Shown here one piece after another: positions 1 to 6,711 of a DNA stretch of 8,527 bases; the stretch's first letter is position 1, and every line of letters begins with the position of its first letter. This DNA is from Actinomycetes bacterium (GTDB lineage Bacteria; Actinomycetota; Acidimicrobiia; Acidimicrobiales; Palsa-688). The translations under genes and the position numbers were made by a program. The notes under the pieces are model-generated. The model was not told the DNA's origin, ran no database searches, and saw only the letters and a list, made by a program, of their open reading frames with translations. The DNA is taken from contig JAJZYO010000068.1 of the NCBI GenBank assembly GCA_021798075.1, positions 1 to 8,527 of the forward strand, in the 5' to 3' direction.

Positions 1-209
1 GGGCGCCTAGCAGCGTCCTCGGCTTCGGGGTACTACGCCCATAAGCAAGGCTCTGGAGCGGCGGTCGCTCGCCACCTACTGCGTTCGGGGGGCCGGCCGC
101 ACCACCATCTCGATCGAGACGATGGACCTGTTTTGCCGTTGTGTTCGCTCTTTTCTCCCTCGAATTGTGGCGCTTCGCCAGCAATGGCACGCTGCCGATC
201 AATAAGAAG

Positions 210-2882
210 ATGCTTTTGGCAGATCTCGTTCCCTCGCGTCGTCCCCTTGGCGCACTGCTCGTCGCCTCGGCCTTGGCGATCACCAGTTTTGCAGGCCTCT
301 CTGGCGCCGACGGCGGCGGGTCGGTGGCATTTGCCCAGCTAACCCCGGGTGCCCCTATGCAGGTGGAAGCGGTCACCGACCCGTACTTCTCTTCAGTCCC
401 GTCGAGCGCGGACTACTCGTCGCCGGCGAACTCGGACGGGGCCGGGGACCCGGCTGCGACCGACCAGCAGCTCCTCGGGCAAGGTAACGTCCAACAGGCC
501 TGGACAGGGGAGCCCGATGCCTCAGTCCAGGCCCCGGTCATCGCCGTCGTCGACTCCGGTGTCAACCCCACCCCCGACCTAGGAGGCCGGCTCCTGCCGC
601 AGGTGAACTTCTACCCGACCATCTCAGAGCCCGTCTGGGAAGGGTCAGCGAGCTCGCCCGCCCTTTACGTGAGTGGCGCTAGTGAGACCACGACCGCCCG
701 CGGTTTCGGCTACACCGTGACGGTTGTCTCTGGTGGTTCTAGCACCTCAACTCCCTTCACATATACGTCCACAGACCCTAACGACACGAGCGGTTCCGGC
801 ACTGCTACCAACGCCATAGCGAGCCCCGTAGGACACGAGGGCTTAACGATCACCTTCGGGGCCGGTACGACCTACCCGGCCGGTGCGACTTACACACTGC
901 AGTGGACAAACGTGAACGACGACATGGGCCATGGCACTTCCGTGGCAACCGTCGCCGCGGGTGGCACAGGCGGCTCCAGCTATGCGACCGGGGTGTGCCC
1001 GACGTGCGAGGTCCTCCCCGTACGAGTGGGCGGTATAGACCCGAGCACGGGGGCAGAAAACTTCACGAGCAGCACGGTGGCCGGTGGCATCGTCTATGCG
1101 GCGAGCCAGCCGGGGGTCAAGGTCATCAATTTGAGCTTGGGTGGCCTCTCGGATCCCGCTGGGACGTTCTCGGCCGTACCCGAGGGTGGCCTCAACTACC
1201 AGTTGGCGGACGGCCAGCCGGCCGACGACGTCAGTTCGGGCAGTCAGGGCATGCTGCAGTTCGCCGTCGGCTATGCCGTCAGCCAGGGTGTGACGGTGGT
1301 GGCTGCGGCAGGGAACTACAGCGGCGCCTTCCCCGTCTACCCGGCAGCAGACCAGGGGGTGCTCTCGGTGGCGAGCGTCGAGCCCAACGGCAAGTTCAGC
1401 TACTGGACCCAGCACAACGGCACTGGCGAAGACTGGGTGGACGTCGGTGCCCCTGGGTGTTTCAACATGGAGGTCTATGTCAACGGCTTCAACGGCGGAG
1501 CGACTTCGGGCGGGGACTTCTGCGGTACGTCGTCGTCGAGCCCTTACGTGGCCGGCATCGTAGGCCTCATGTACGAGGCTTACCCTGACCTCACTCCTGC
1601 CCAGGTCGTGAGCCTCATCGAGGGCAGCGCGACGAACCCCCTTGCCCAGGGCAACTACTGGTGGACCTACACCGCAAATGACCCTAGCGGTTCCCAACCG
1701 CTCTATTGTGGCAACCAGTTTTGCACCGCCTTTGACGCCGGGGTTTACACGGGGAGCGTGGCCGGCCCCACTTACACCTTGACGGCGACGGCGAGCAACG
1801 GCACTGTGACCAACTTCGAGTACTCCTCGAACGACCCGTCCGACCCGTCCGGCACCTTCACCACGACCGAGCCGGCTCCTTGGCCCGTCGGGACCAAGGG
1901 GTTGTCGGTCATCCCTGCAAATGACACCTACCCCGCCGGCGAGAGCTGGACGACTGTCGAGGGCGGTACCAACTACGGGACAGTGAACGCGGCCAGCGCC
2001 GTCGATGCTGCCTGTGGCCTGAACCCTTCAGGTTGCCAGCAGCCGCCGACCTCGACGACCACCACCCCTCCGACAGCAACGACTGCGCCGCCTCCAACGA
2101 CGGTCCCGCCGACGGCAACGCCGACAGTTACAGCCACGACAAACGTTCCGGCTCCCTCTCTTGGTGGTGGGCCACCCGGTGGTGGCGGTGGGTTCCCCGT
2201 CATAGGCGGCGGTGGTAGCGCCCCGGCTTCGGGCGGAGGTGGCGGTGCGCCCGCACCGTCCGGCTCGGCACCCCCCTCAGAAAACTTGGGGCCTGTGGCA
2301 CCTGCAACGCCGCCGACTACTGCGCCCAAGAAGGCGATCCCGCTCCCCTCCTCCCCTCCCCTTGCCGTCGCGGACGAACTGGCCCACGGCACAGCCGCCG
2401 CTATGGCGCCGGGGGCCAAGGGTTGGTGGGGCGTCATGCCGGCCGGGAAGGTTACCGTGCATGGCAACGCCCACTTCTACGGCGAGCCGAAGAAGGTCAG
2501 TTCCACCGTCGTAGCCCTCGCACCGACCTCGAACGGCAAGGGCTACTGGCTCGTGACCAAGACCGGTCAGGTCTTCGCCTTCGGTGACGCCAAGGCCTAC
2601 GGCCACGTGAAGGAGAAGCTCTCCACCGTCGTAGCCCTCGCACCGACCTCGAACGGCAAGGGCTACTGGCTCGTGACCAAGACCGGTCAGGTCTTCGCCT
2701 TCGGTGACGCCAAGGTCGGCAAAAAGATCGACAAGAACGCACCTTCGGCGACGACTAAAGACCCCGTAGTGACGGTGATCGCAGACAAGTCTGGCTACAC
2801 GCTCCTTCTCTCTCATGGCAGCCAGGTTGGCTACGCCGCTCCCGAGAGAGCCGCGGTAAAGAAGCCGGACGAACAGAAGTAG
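210..2882 (+). CDS. Secreted S8 family (subtilisin-like) serine protease with inserted domain and C-terminal repeats
   Basis: A secreted peptidase acting outside the membrane. From the ATG at 210 the product is 890 residues. The N-terminus has Arg10-Arg11, then a hydrophobic core to about residue 30, and a likely cleavage site after A-F-A (residue 42). The catalytic triad is visible: Asp115 in VVDSG, His241 in GHGTSVA, Ser441 in GTSSSSP, with oxyanion Asn369 in AAAGN. The Asp-His gap is 126 residues against about 32 in subtilisin, because a beta-rich domain (about 168-232) is inserted there. A related domain follows the catalytic core (about 522-583). Then come a Thr/Pro linker (612-649), a Gly/Pro linker (652-689) and degenerate repeats of about 40 residues (726-877) with the GYWLV/VFAFGDA pattern. 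A GTG at 141 is in frame and would add 23 residues, giving an atypically long signal peptide; neither start has a clear Shine-Dalgarno. The family call is certain, the substrate unknown, and the start moderately sure. Confidence 0.94.
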   Translation: MLLADLVPSRRPLGALLVASALAITSFAGLSGADGGGSVAFAQLTPGAPMQVEAVTDPYFSSVPSSADYSSPANSDGAGDPAATDQQLLGQGNVQQAWTGEPDASVQAPVIAVVDSGVNPTPDLGGRLLPQVNFYPTISEPVWEGSASSPALYVSGASETTTARGFGYTVTVVSGGSSTSTPFTYTSTDPNDTSGSGTATNAIASPVGHEGLTITFGAGTTYPAGATYTLQWTNVNDDMGHGTSVATVAAGGTGGSSYATGVCPTCEVLPVRVGGIDPSTGAENFTSSTVAGGIVYAASQPGVKVINLSLGGLSDPAGTFSAVPEGGLNYQLADGQPADDVSSGSQGMLQFAVGYAVSQGVTVVAAAGNYSGAFPVYPAADQGVLSVASVEPNGKFSYWTQHNGTGEDWVDVGAPGCFNMEVYVNGFNGGATSGGDFCGTSSSSPYVAGIVGLMYEAYPDLTPAQVVSLIEGSATNPLAQGNYWWTYTANDPSGSQPLYCGNQFCTAFDAGVYTGSVAGPTYTLTATASNGTVTNFEYSSNDPSDPSGTFTTTEPAPWPVGTKGLSVIPANDTYPAGESWTTVEGGTNYGTVNAASAVDAACGLNPSGCQQPPTSTTTTPPTATTAPPPTTVPPTATPTVTATTNVPAPSLGGGPPGGGGGFPVIGGGGSAPASGGGGGAPAPSGSAPPSENLGPVAPATPPTTAPKKAIPLPSSPPLAVADELAHGTAAAMAPGAKGWWGVMPAGKVTVHGNAHFYGEPKKVSSTVVALAPTSNGKGYWLVTKTGQVFAFGDAKAYGHVKEKLSTVVALAPTSNGKGYWLVTKTGQVFAFGDAKVGKKIDKNAPSATTKDPVVTVIADKSGYTLLLSHGSQVGYAAPERAAVKKPDEQK
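711..908 (+). other. Beta-rich domain inserted between catalytic Asp and His of the S8 protease (copy A)
   Basis: Residues about 168-232 of the protease. The segment is rich in Thr, Ser and Gly and carries the ordered pattern YTVT, then F.Y.S.DP.D.SG, then PVG..GL, then TYPAG. The same order of motifs recurs in copy B at 1773-1958. It lies exactly between the Asp and His motifs, so it must loop out of the subtilisin fold. I do not recognise a named domain; an immunoglobulin-like beta-sandwich is a guess. Confidence 0.7.
1773..1958 (+). other. Second copy of the beta-rich domain, after the catalytic core (copy B)
   Basis: Residues about 522-583 of the protease. It shares the motif order YTLT, F.Y.S.DP.D.SG, PVG..GL and TYPAG with copy A (711-908), with similar spacing. 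At the DNA level the copies have diverged, which suggests an old duplication or independent recruitment of one domain family. Confidence 0.7.
2502..2595 (+). repeat. 94-bp perfect direct repeat, unit 1 (partner 2622-2715)
   Basis: Positions 2502-2595 and 2622-2715 are identical over 94 bases, 120 bases apart, so the period is 40 codons and the frame is kept. Each unit encodes one STVVALAP...GYWLVTKTGQVFAFGDAK repeat of the protease C-terminus. Weaker, diverged relatives of the unit flank the pair on both sides within the same gene. Confidence 0.95.
2622..2715 (+). repeat. 94-bp perfect direct repeat, unit 2 (partner 2502-2595)
   Basis: Identical to 2502-2595 at every base including synonymous positions, while the 26-base stretch between the units (2596-2621) has its own sequence. 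This indicates recent duplication or gene conversion inside the protease gene. Confidence 0.95.
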
Positions 2883-2974
2883 ACCGACCAGTCGCCGCAA
2901 TGCCCGCTCCTGATCGAGCCCATAACAGAAACATCCTGCGCTGTCAGGCTGACGAATTTCGGGTGTATCCCCGT

Positions 2975-2999
2975 CGGTGGCCTCGGCCGTTTGCCACCG
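2975..2999 (+). terminator. Hairpin downstream of the protease gene (possible terminator)
   Basis: CGGTGGC at 2975-2981 pairs perfectly with GCCACCG at 2993-2999 across an 11-base loop, about 95 bases after the protease stop. There is no T-tract, so termination is only possible, not shown. The rest of 2883-3070 holds no gene I can support. Confidence 0.3.
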
Positions 3000-3076
3000 C
3001 CTGGAGCGCCACCTCCATCGCTGGTTCGCCCGGCGGTCGAGAGCGTTCGTACGTGTTCTGTGCCGGAGCCGCTCGC

Positions 3077-3088
3077 GTTACATGTAAC
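3077..3088 (+). promoter_or_regulatory. Perfect 12-bp palindrome, candidate operator of the mazEF remnant
   Basis: GTTACATGTAAC is a perfect inverted repeat centred 28 bases upstream of the antitoxin GTG. Antitoxins of the MazE type repress their own operons by binding palindromes near the promoter, so an autoregulatory operator is the natural reading. It is AT-richer than its surroundings and may overlap the promoter. The role is inferred from position and symmetry only. Confidence 0.5.
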
Positions 3089-3094
3089 ACAGGT

Positions 3095-3107
3095 GGAGGA
3101 GGTGATC
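3095..3107 (+). promoter_or_regulatory. Unusually strong Shine-Dalgarno of the mazE remnant
   Basis: GGAGGAGGTGATC contains GGAGGTGATC, a ten-base perfect complement of the 16S rRNA 3' end. GGAGG ends 8 bases before the GTG at 3111. It fixes the antitoxin start and contrasts with the weak or absent ribosome binding sites elsewhere in the window. Confidence 0.75.
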
Positions 3108-3110
3108 CTC

Positions 3111-3327
3111 GTGTCTGACACCGGTTCGAGACGACGGGTGCGCTCAACAGCACCGAGCCCGGCTACGGGAACAAGGACTGCGCCCGGTCCAGATCTGGGT
3201 CCCTGACGACCGGGCCCCAGGGTTCTCCGAGGAGGCTCACCGCCAGGCGCATGCCGTTGCCGCCAGCGAACGCGCCGACGACGACCAGGCGTTCGTGGAC
3301 TAGGTCTCGATCTGGCCCGACGAGTGA
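3111..3327 (+). pseudogene. mazE: MazE-family antitoxin (DUF3018-like), frameshifted and with an in-frame stop
   Basis: The original product would be the antitoxin that binds and neutralises the MazF RNase encoded just downstream. Reading from the GTG at 3111 gives MSDTGSRRRVR. At about 3144-3147 the frame must shift by one extra base, and then HRARLREQGLRPVQIWVPD, followed by RAPGFSEEAHRQ, continues in another frame. This fits my memory of the short MazE-like antitoxins that start with an Arg-rich helix and have LRP.QIWVPD and a DDQAF end. A TAG at 3301 interrupts the C-terminus; readable codons VSIWPDE follow and the natural TGA at 3325 overlaps the toxin GTG (GTGA). Removing one base leaves 72 codons, the expected size for the family. 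Two lesions make it non-functional unless sequencing error or recoding is involved. A plain frame scan does not see this gene. Confidence 0.75.
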
Positions 3328-3713
3328 GACGAGGCGAGATCTGGACTGTCACCGGAGGCGCCGACTACACCGGCAAGCCTCGACCAGCGGTGATCGTCCA
3401 AGACGACCGCTTCGACACCGATCCTGTCACCATCTGCCTCTTCACCACCGACCCGACCGAGGCGCCGCTGTTCCGGCTGTATATCCCGGCGTCACCTGGC
3501 AACGGCCGGTCCTTGCCACTCTTCAGGCACCCAGCCTTGCCGGCCAGGGCCCCACTGCGGCCGTCCGGGCCGAGCTGTCAAAAGCTGGTGGGCACTTGGC
3601 GTAGCGCAGCGCTGCGGTGCACATGGTCCCGCAAAGTGGCCGCCTCGCGGGCGAGACGGCTCACGTGCCGGTCGCCGCCTTGTTCCAGTGCACACCGCCG
3701 TCCGTGGTGGTGA
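3324..3713 (+). pseudogene. mazF: MazF/PemK-family toxin, C-terminal half aberrant (probably decayed)
   Basis: MazF toxins are sequence-specific mRNA endoribonucleases. The first 61 residues fit well: MRRGEIWTV at the start, GKPRPAVIVQ at 18-27, then TICLFTTD, APLFRL and SPGNG ending at residue 61. In the family this is followed by a GLR.PSR..VDK..TV.R..L stretch. Here about 16 residues (62-77, bases 3507-3554) intervene, then LRPSGPSCQK and KLVGTWRSAAL appear, with the VDK turned into CQK. After about 3614 the frame no longer matches; a possible echo of the family's GRL...  stretch appears in another frame near 3638. The open frame runs on to 3713, 53 bases into the opposite-strand lipoprotein gene. 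The start is GTG overlapping the antitoxin TGA, which implies translational coupling. The family is fairly sure; whether the 129-residue product has any activity is doubtful. Confidence 0.7.
3639..3660 (-). terminator. GC-rich hairpin abutting the lipoprotein stop codon
   Basis: GCCGCCTCG and CGAGACGGC (plus-strand reading) flank a four-base loop with one C-A mismatch. The structure begins at the base next to the minus-strand TGA at 3661-3663. No U-tract follows, apart from a short TTT on the minus strand, so it is a plausible U-less terminator of the kind seen in high-GC bacteria. It also sits inside the toxin remnant. Confidence 0.4.
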
Positions 3714-5769
3714 ACACGGCGGAGCCGTTGTCCCACCAGCCGTCGCGGGAGTTGACGAAAGCAAGCGTTCGTTGGGCGCCGATGGGCAGCACCGCCTCGC
3801 CGGAAGGGAGCGTGGCGCTGCGCCACCGCCGCCCGCTGTCAAAGCTGACGCTCAGCTCCTGCGTCGTCCCGTTCCCCTTACCAACCCATGTGGCGACGAA
3901 ACGCCCGGCCAGTGCGGTGGCCCCGCCGAACCCCTTCGCTCCCGGGAGAACTGCCCATTGCCTGCCGCCGTCGGAAGTCGCCTCCGCGCCGGTGCCGTCG
4001 GAGACGACACCGCGCCACTCGCCGTCCTGCCAAACGAAAGCGGCTGGCCCGGTCGACCCGAACTGCCCGAGCGGGACCTCCGCCACGCGGTCCCAGTGGG
4101 TGCCGCCGTCGCGGGTCTCCCAGAGGCTCGCCGGCGCGACGCCGGCGAGGTCGTAGACCCCGGCCCCGGTCGCGGTCAAAACCAGGGCACGGTCCCTGCC
4201 ATGCGCCCACAGCCCCACGATGCCTGAGTGGTACGAGGTGGCGTTGGGCAGCGCGCCAACTCTCTCCCATTTCCTGCCCCCGCTGCTCGTGGCGTAGAGC
4301 GCCCAGGTGCCTCGGGCCGCGTCGAGGACAGCCGCGTCGGCGCGACCCTTGCCAGCCAACGCCAGGCTGGTCACGTCTCCGGGCAGGTGGCCGACTATGG
4401 ACCAGTGACGCCCGCCGTCGCCGGTCCTCATTACCACGCCTGGGTCAGTGGCGTCGCCGGCGCCCAACGCCGCCGTCCCCGACAGCGGGGCCAGAGGGCC
4501 GGTGGGAGCCAGCGCCGGCCACACCTGCACCCAACTGCGCCCGCCGTCTGAAGTTCGGGCCACGGCCCCGTTGACGACCACGTAGCCTCTCGTCTTCGCA
4601 GGCCAACTGATCGAAGCCAGGCCGCCGCCCAGCCAACTGGCGACATGGGCCCAACGGTCGGCGTGCCAGGTGCTCAACCAACTGCCGGGCGGGGGACATG
4701 CGGCCAGCGGCACACCCGCGGCCTGGTAAAGGACGCCTGCGGGCGAAAAGGCAGCAGGGTTGTCCAAGGTAGGCCCGCAGCCCGTCTGCCCCGGCTGGGA
4801 GTACGGAAGTTGCGCCCAGTGCTTCCCGGCGTCGGTGCTCTTCCAAGTTGCCGCTGTGCCGCAACCGTGCATGGCGCAGCTGTCCAGGTCGGCGTAATTG
4901 AGCAACAGCGTGGCACCGTGCACGACGAGGTTGGCGGTAGTGCGCGGCCCGACCGCCGGGCTGGCGGGCGGTAGGGGCACAGTGCCGGCCCAACGCCAGT
5001 GGCGTCCCCCGTTGCTGGCGAGCACGTCGAGGCGCGACACGAACAAGTGTTCCTGCGCAGGCCCCTTGCGGAGCCAGGTGTCGGTGACTGCCCACCAACG
5101 GGAGGGTCGCTCCTCGGCCACGGCCAGTACCAGGGCGTGGGTGTGGAGCACCGGACGGAAGACGGCGCCCCCGTCGGTCGTCAACTTCAGCAAGGAGGGA
5201 CAAGACGGAGGGCTCGGAAGTGGGGAGTACCACAGGTCCTCGCACCGGGCTCCTGCCACCGACTCGACGCCCGTCTTGGGCCCGGCCCACGCCATCGACG
5301 TCACCGCGTAAGGCCGTCGCCCGACCAGGCGCGCCCTGGCACCCGGCGCTGAGGCCAAGGACAAGAGACGGGCCTCGCAGTGCCCGACCTCGCCGAAGCA
5401 AGCGGCGTTGTCCACCGTTAGGTAGGCGCGCCCCGAGCCCGCGGCGACGAGTTGGCCGGCGCTGCCCGCGCCCTCCCAGCGCTGGTACCAGGTGGTACCG
5501 CCGTCGTCGGTTGATAAGACGGCCGTGCGCTCGGGTGACTTCGCGTTCGGAACCAGCTCTACGACCAACCAGCCGTTCTCCCGCCCTGTGAACGCGACCT
5601 CCTCGGCGGTGGCGCTGTAGCCAGCGGGAACGTCCAGAGGCTGGCCTGGCACGCTGGCCGAGCCGGTCGGCGATCGCCCGTGTGGCCTCGGCGCGCTGCC
5701 GCAACCAGCAAGGGCAGCAACCGCAACCACTGCGACGCCGGCCCACGCAACAACGGCGCACCGCCTCAC
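3661..5769 (-). CDS. Asp-box (BNR-type) repeat lipoprotein, probable beta-propeller
   Basis: A 702-residue extracytoplasmic protein, probably lipid-anchored. I chose the GTG at 5769 because it gives MRRCAVVAWAG, a hydrophobic core and a perfect lipobox L20-A21-G22-C23; GGAG lies 10 bases upstream. An ATG at 5928 is in frame but would add 53 residues before a normal signal peptide. About eleven Asp-box motifs of the form S/T.D.G..W are visible, starting near residues 86, 197, 252, 311, 406, 448, 495, 551, 597, 642 and 687; examples are STDDGGTTW, RTSDGGRSW and TTTDGGVHW. Some have lost the Asp or Trp. Asp-boxes fold into propeller blades in sialidases, Vps10-like proteins and the Ycf48 assembly factor. 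I see no sialidase catalytic signature, so the function is unknown. The tail is convergent with the mazF remnant; the head is divergent from the deaminase. Confidence 0.88.
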   Translation of the reverse strand: MRRCAVVAWAGVAVVAVAALAGCGSAPRPHGRSPTGSASVPGQPLDVPAGYSATAEEVAFTGRENGWLVVELVPNAKSPERTAVLSTDDGGTTWYQRWEGAGSAGQLVAAGSGRAYLTVDNAACFGEVGHCEARLLSLASAPGARARLVGRRPYAVTSMAWAGPKTGVESVAGARCEDLWYSPLPSPPSCPSLLKLTTDGGAVFRPVLHTHALVLAVAEERPSRWWAVTDTWLRKGPAQEHLFVSRLDVLASNGGRHWRWAGTVPLPPASPAVGPRTTANLVVHGATLLLNYADLDSCAMHGCGTAATWKSTDAGKHWAQLPYSQPGQTGCGPTLDNPAAFSPAGVLYQAAGVPLAACPPPGSWLSTWHADRWAHVASWLGGGLASISWPAKTRGYVVVNGAVARTSDGGRSWVQVWPALAPTGPLAPLSGTAALGAGDATDPGVVMRTGDGGRHWSIVGHLPGDVTSLALAGKGRADAAVLDAARGTWALYATSSGGRKWERVGALPNATSYHSGIVGLWAHGRDRALVLTATGAGVYDLAGVAPASLWETRDGGTHWDRVAEVPLGQFGSTGPAAFVWQDGEWRGVVSDGTGAEATSDGGRQWAVLPGAKGFGGATALAGRFVATWVGKGNGTTQELSVSFDSGRRWRSATLPSGEAVLPIGAQRTLAFVNSRDGWWDNGSAVFTTTDGGVHWNKAATGT

Positions 5770-6015
5770 GGTTTGTCTACTCCGAGCCGGGGGCTGAAGT
5801 TCCCTGGCTCCGTCGCCAGAAGGCTCCGGGCACCCGGCCACCGGCGCACTGGGCCCACTGCTCGCGAGACGAGGCCCCGAGTTGGGTGAGCAGGCGCAAC
5901 CCCATTGCCACCGGGGTCTGGCGAGCAAGTCAGCCGCGAAACATGGCCACCTCGGCCCCAGTAGTTGGAGGCCCGAACCGAGCTCGGGGGCCTTGACGCG
6001 GCCGTAACGCCCACC

Positions 6016-6021
6016 GAGACT
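6016..6021 (+). promoter_or_regulatory. Candidate promoter for a leaderless deaminase transcript
   Basis: A -10-like GAGACT (keeps the key A2 and T6) lies 17 bases after TTGACG at 5993-5998, a good -35. Six bases separate it from the GTG at 6028, so the predicted transcript would begin at or next to the start codon. This agrees with the absence of a Shine-Dalgarno there. The -10 is weak, so confidence is low. Confidence 0.35.
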
Positions 6022-6027
6022 AGCGAG

Positions 6028-6711
6028 GTGGGCTCACAACCGGGAAGCACCGATGGCACCGCGACGAAGACCTGGTCCGAGTTGGACGAGCCATGGCGTG
6101 AGGCCTTCCGCCAGGCCTGGGAAGCGCTCCGGAGCAACAACGTCCCGGTGGGTGCCTGTGCTTCGACGCCAGAGGGCGAGATCGTGCGTTCATCGCGCAA
6201 CCGCGTCATCGACGCGGACGGCCCCGCCGGCGAGATCTTCGGTTCCTCGCTTGCTCACGCCGAGACGAATGTGCTGGCCGGGCTTCGTTTCCGCACATTC
6301 CGGGACCTCGTGCTTACCACCACGCTCCAGCCATGTATCCAGTGCGCCGCCGCCATAAGGATGGGCCCGGTCTCGACGGTGCGCTTCGCCGGCGCGGACC
6401 ACTACTGGGACGGCTGCCACGACTTCGCCAAGCTGTCGGCCCGCGAGGCCAATCGTCTTCCCGCTACAAGGATCGGCCCTCGTCGCGACGAGCTGGGTCT
6501 GTTCGCAACGGTCATTTCGCGTATCGGCCCCGCTCTCATGCCCCCCTACGAGGAAGCACTTCGCGCCATCGGCGATGGCCCAATTGTCGACCTAGTGCAC
6601 CGACTGGACGCGGAAGGAGAGGTCGAGCGCCTAAAAGCGATGGAGGTCAGCAAGGCCTTCGAGAGCCTCTGGCCTCGGCTCCGGCTCCTCCGAGACCAAG
6701 TTGCCGGCTGA
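6028..6711 (+). CDS. Zinc-dependent nucleoside deaminase (CMP/dCMP deaminase, TadA-like superfamily)
   Basis: Catalyses hydrolytic deamination of a base or nucleoside in the cytoplasm; the exact substrate cannot be told from sequence. From the GTG at 6028 it has 227 residues. The domain opens with EPWREAFRQAWEAL and VPVGAC. The zinc site is complete: His77-Ala-Glu79 (HAETN, Glu79 the proton shuttle) and Pro-Cys103-x-x-Cys106 (PCIQC). TadA-like enzymes often have TLEPC where this has TLQPC. About 100 residues follow the zinc motif, beginning VRFAGADHYWDG and containing a GPRRDELGLFA stretch; I recall a similar extension in actinobacterial proteins annotated as nucleoside deaminase, so it is probably family-typical and not a fusion. 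A TTG at 5965 directly after a stop would add 21 residues of low-complexity Thr/Ser; a TTG at 6082 is also possible. It is monocistronic by position. Confidence 0.9.
   Translation: MGSQPGSTDGTATKTWSELDEPWREAFRQAWEALRSNNVPVGACASTPEGEIVRSSRNRVIDADGPAGEIFGSSLAHAETNVLAGLRFRTFRDLVLTTTLQPCIQCAAAIRMGPVSTVRFAGADHYWDGCHDFAKLSAREANRLPATRIGPRRDELGLFATVISRIGPALMPPYEEALRAIGDGPIVDLVHRLDAEGEVERLKAMEVSKAFESLWPRLRLLRDQVAG

Noticed and set aside
11..205. Open plus-strand frame ending with TAA at 203-205, just before the protease ATG at 210
   Set aside because: It has no start codon before ATG 122, no recognisable motif and no ribosome binding site. It could be the tail of a decayed gene but the evidence is too thin.
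843..1697. 284-codon minus-strand open frame opposite the protease
   Set aside because: It is antisense to the catalytic core with its clear triad; Arg/His/Ala-rich translation without motifs is typical of shadow frames in high-GC DNA.
2502..2715. CRISPR-like direct repeat
   Set aside because: Only two units, in frame within a protein gene, with 94-base repeats and a 26-base gap that is also coding.
2277..2900. Minus-strand open frame of 207 codons with an internal repeat
   Set aside because: The repeat only mirrors the 120-base coding repeat of the protease on the other strand.
2831..3352. 173-codon minus-strand open frame across the mazE region
   Set aside because: Low-complexity Arg/Pro translation; the plus strand there encodes recognisable MazE text with a strong Shine-Dalgarno.
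5766..6209. 147-codon minus-strand frame upstream of the Asp-box lipoprotein, with stop overlapping its GTG
   Set aside because: The TGA/GTG overlap looks like coupling, but most of the frame is antisense to the deaminase N-terminus or intergenic, and has no motif.
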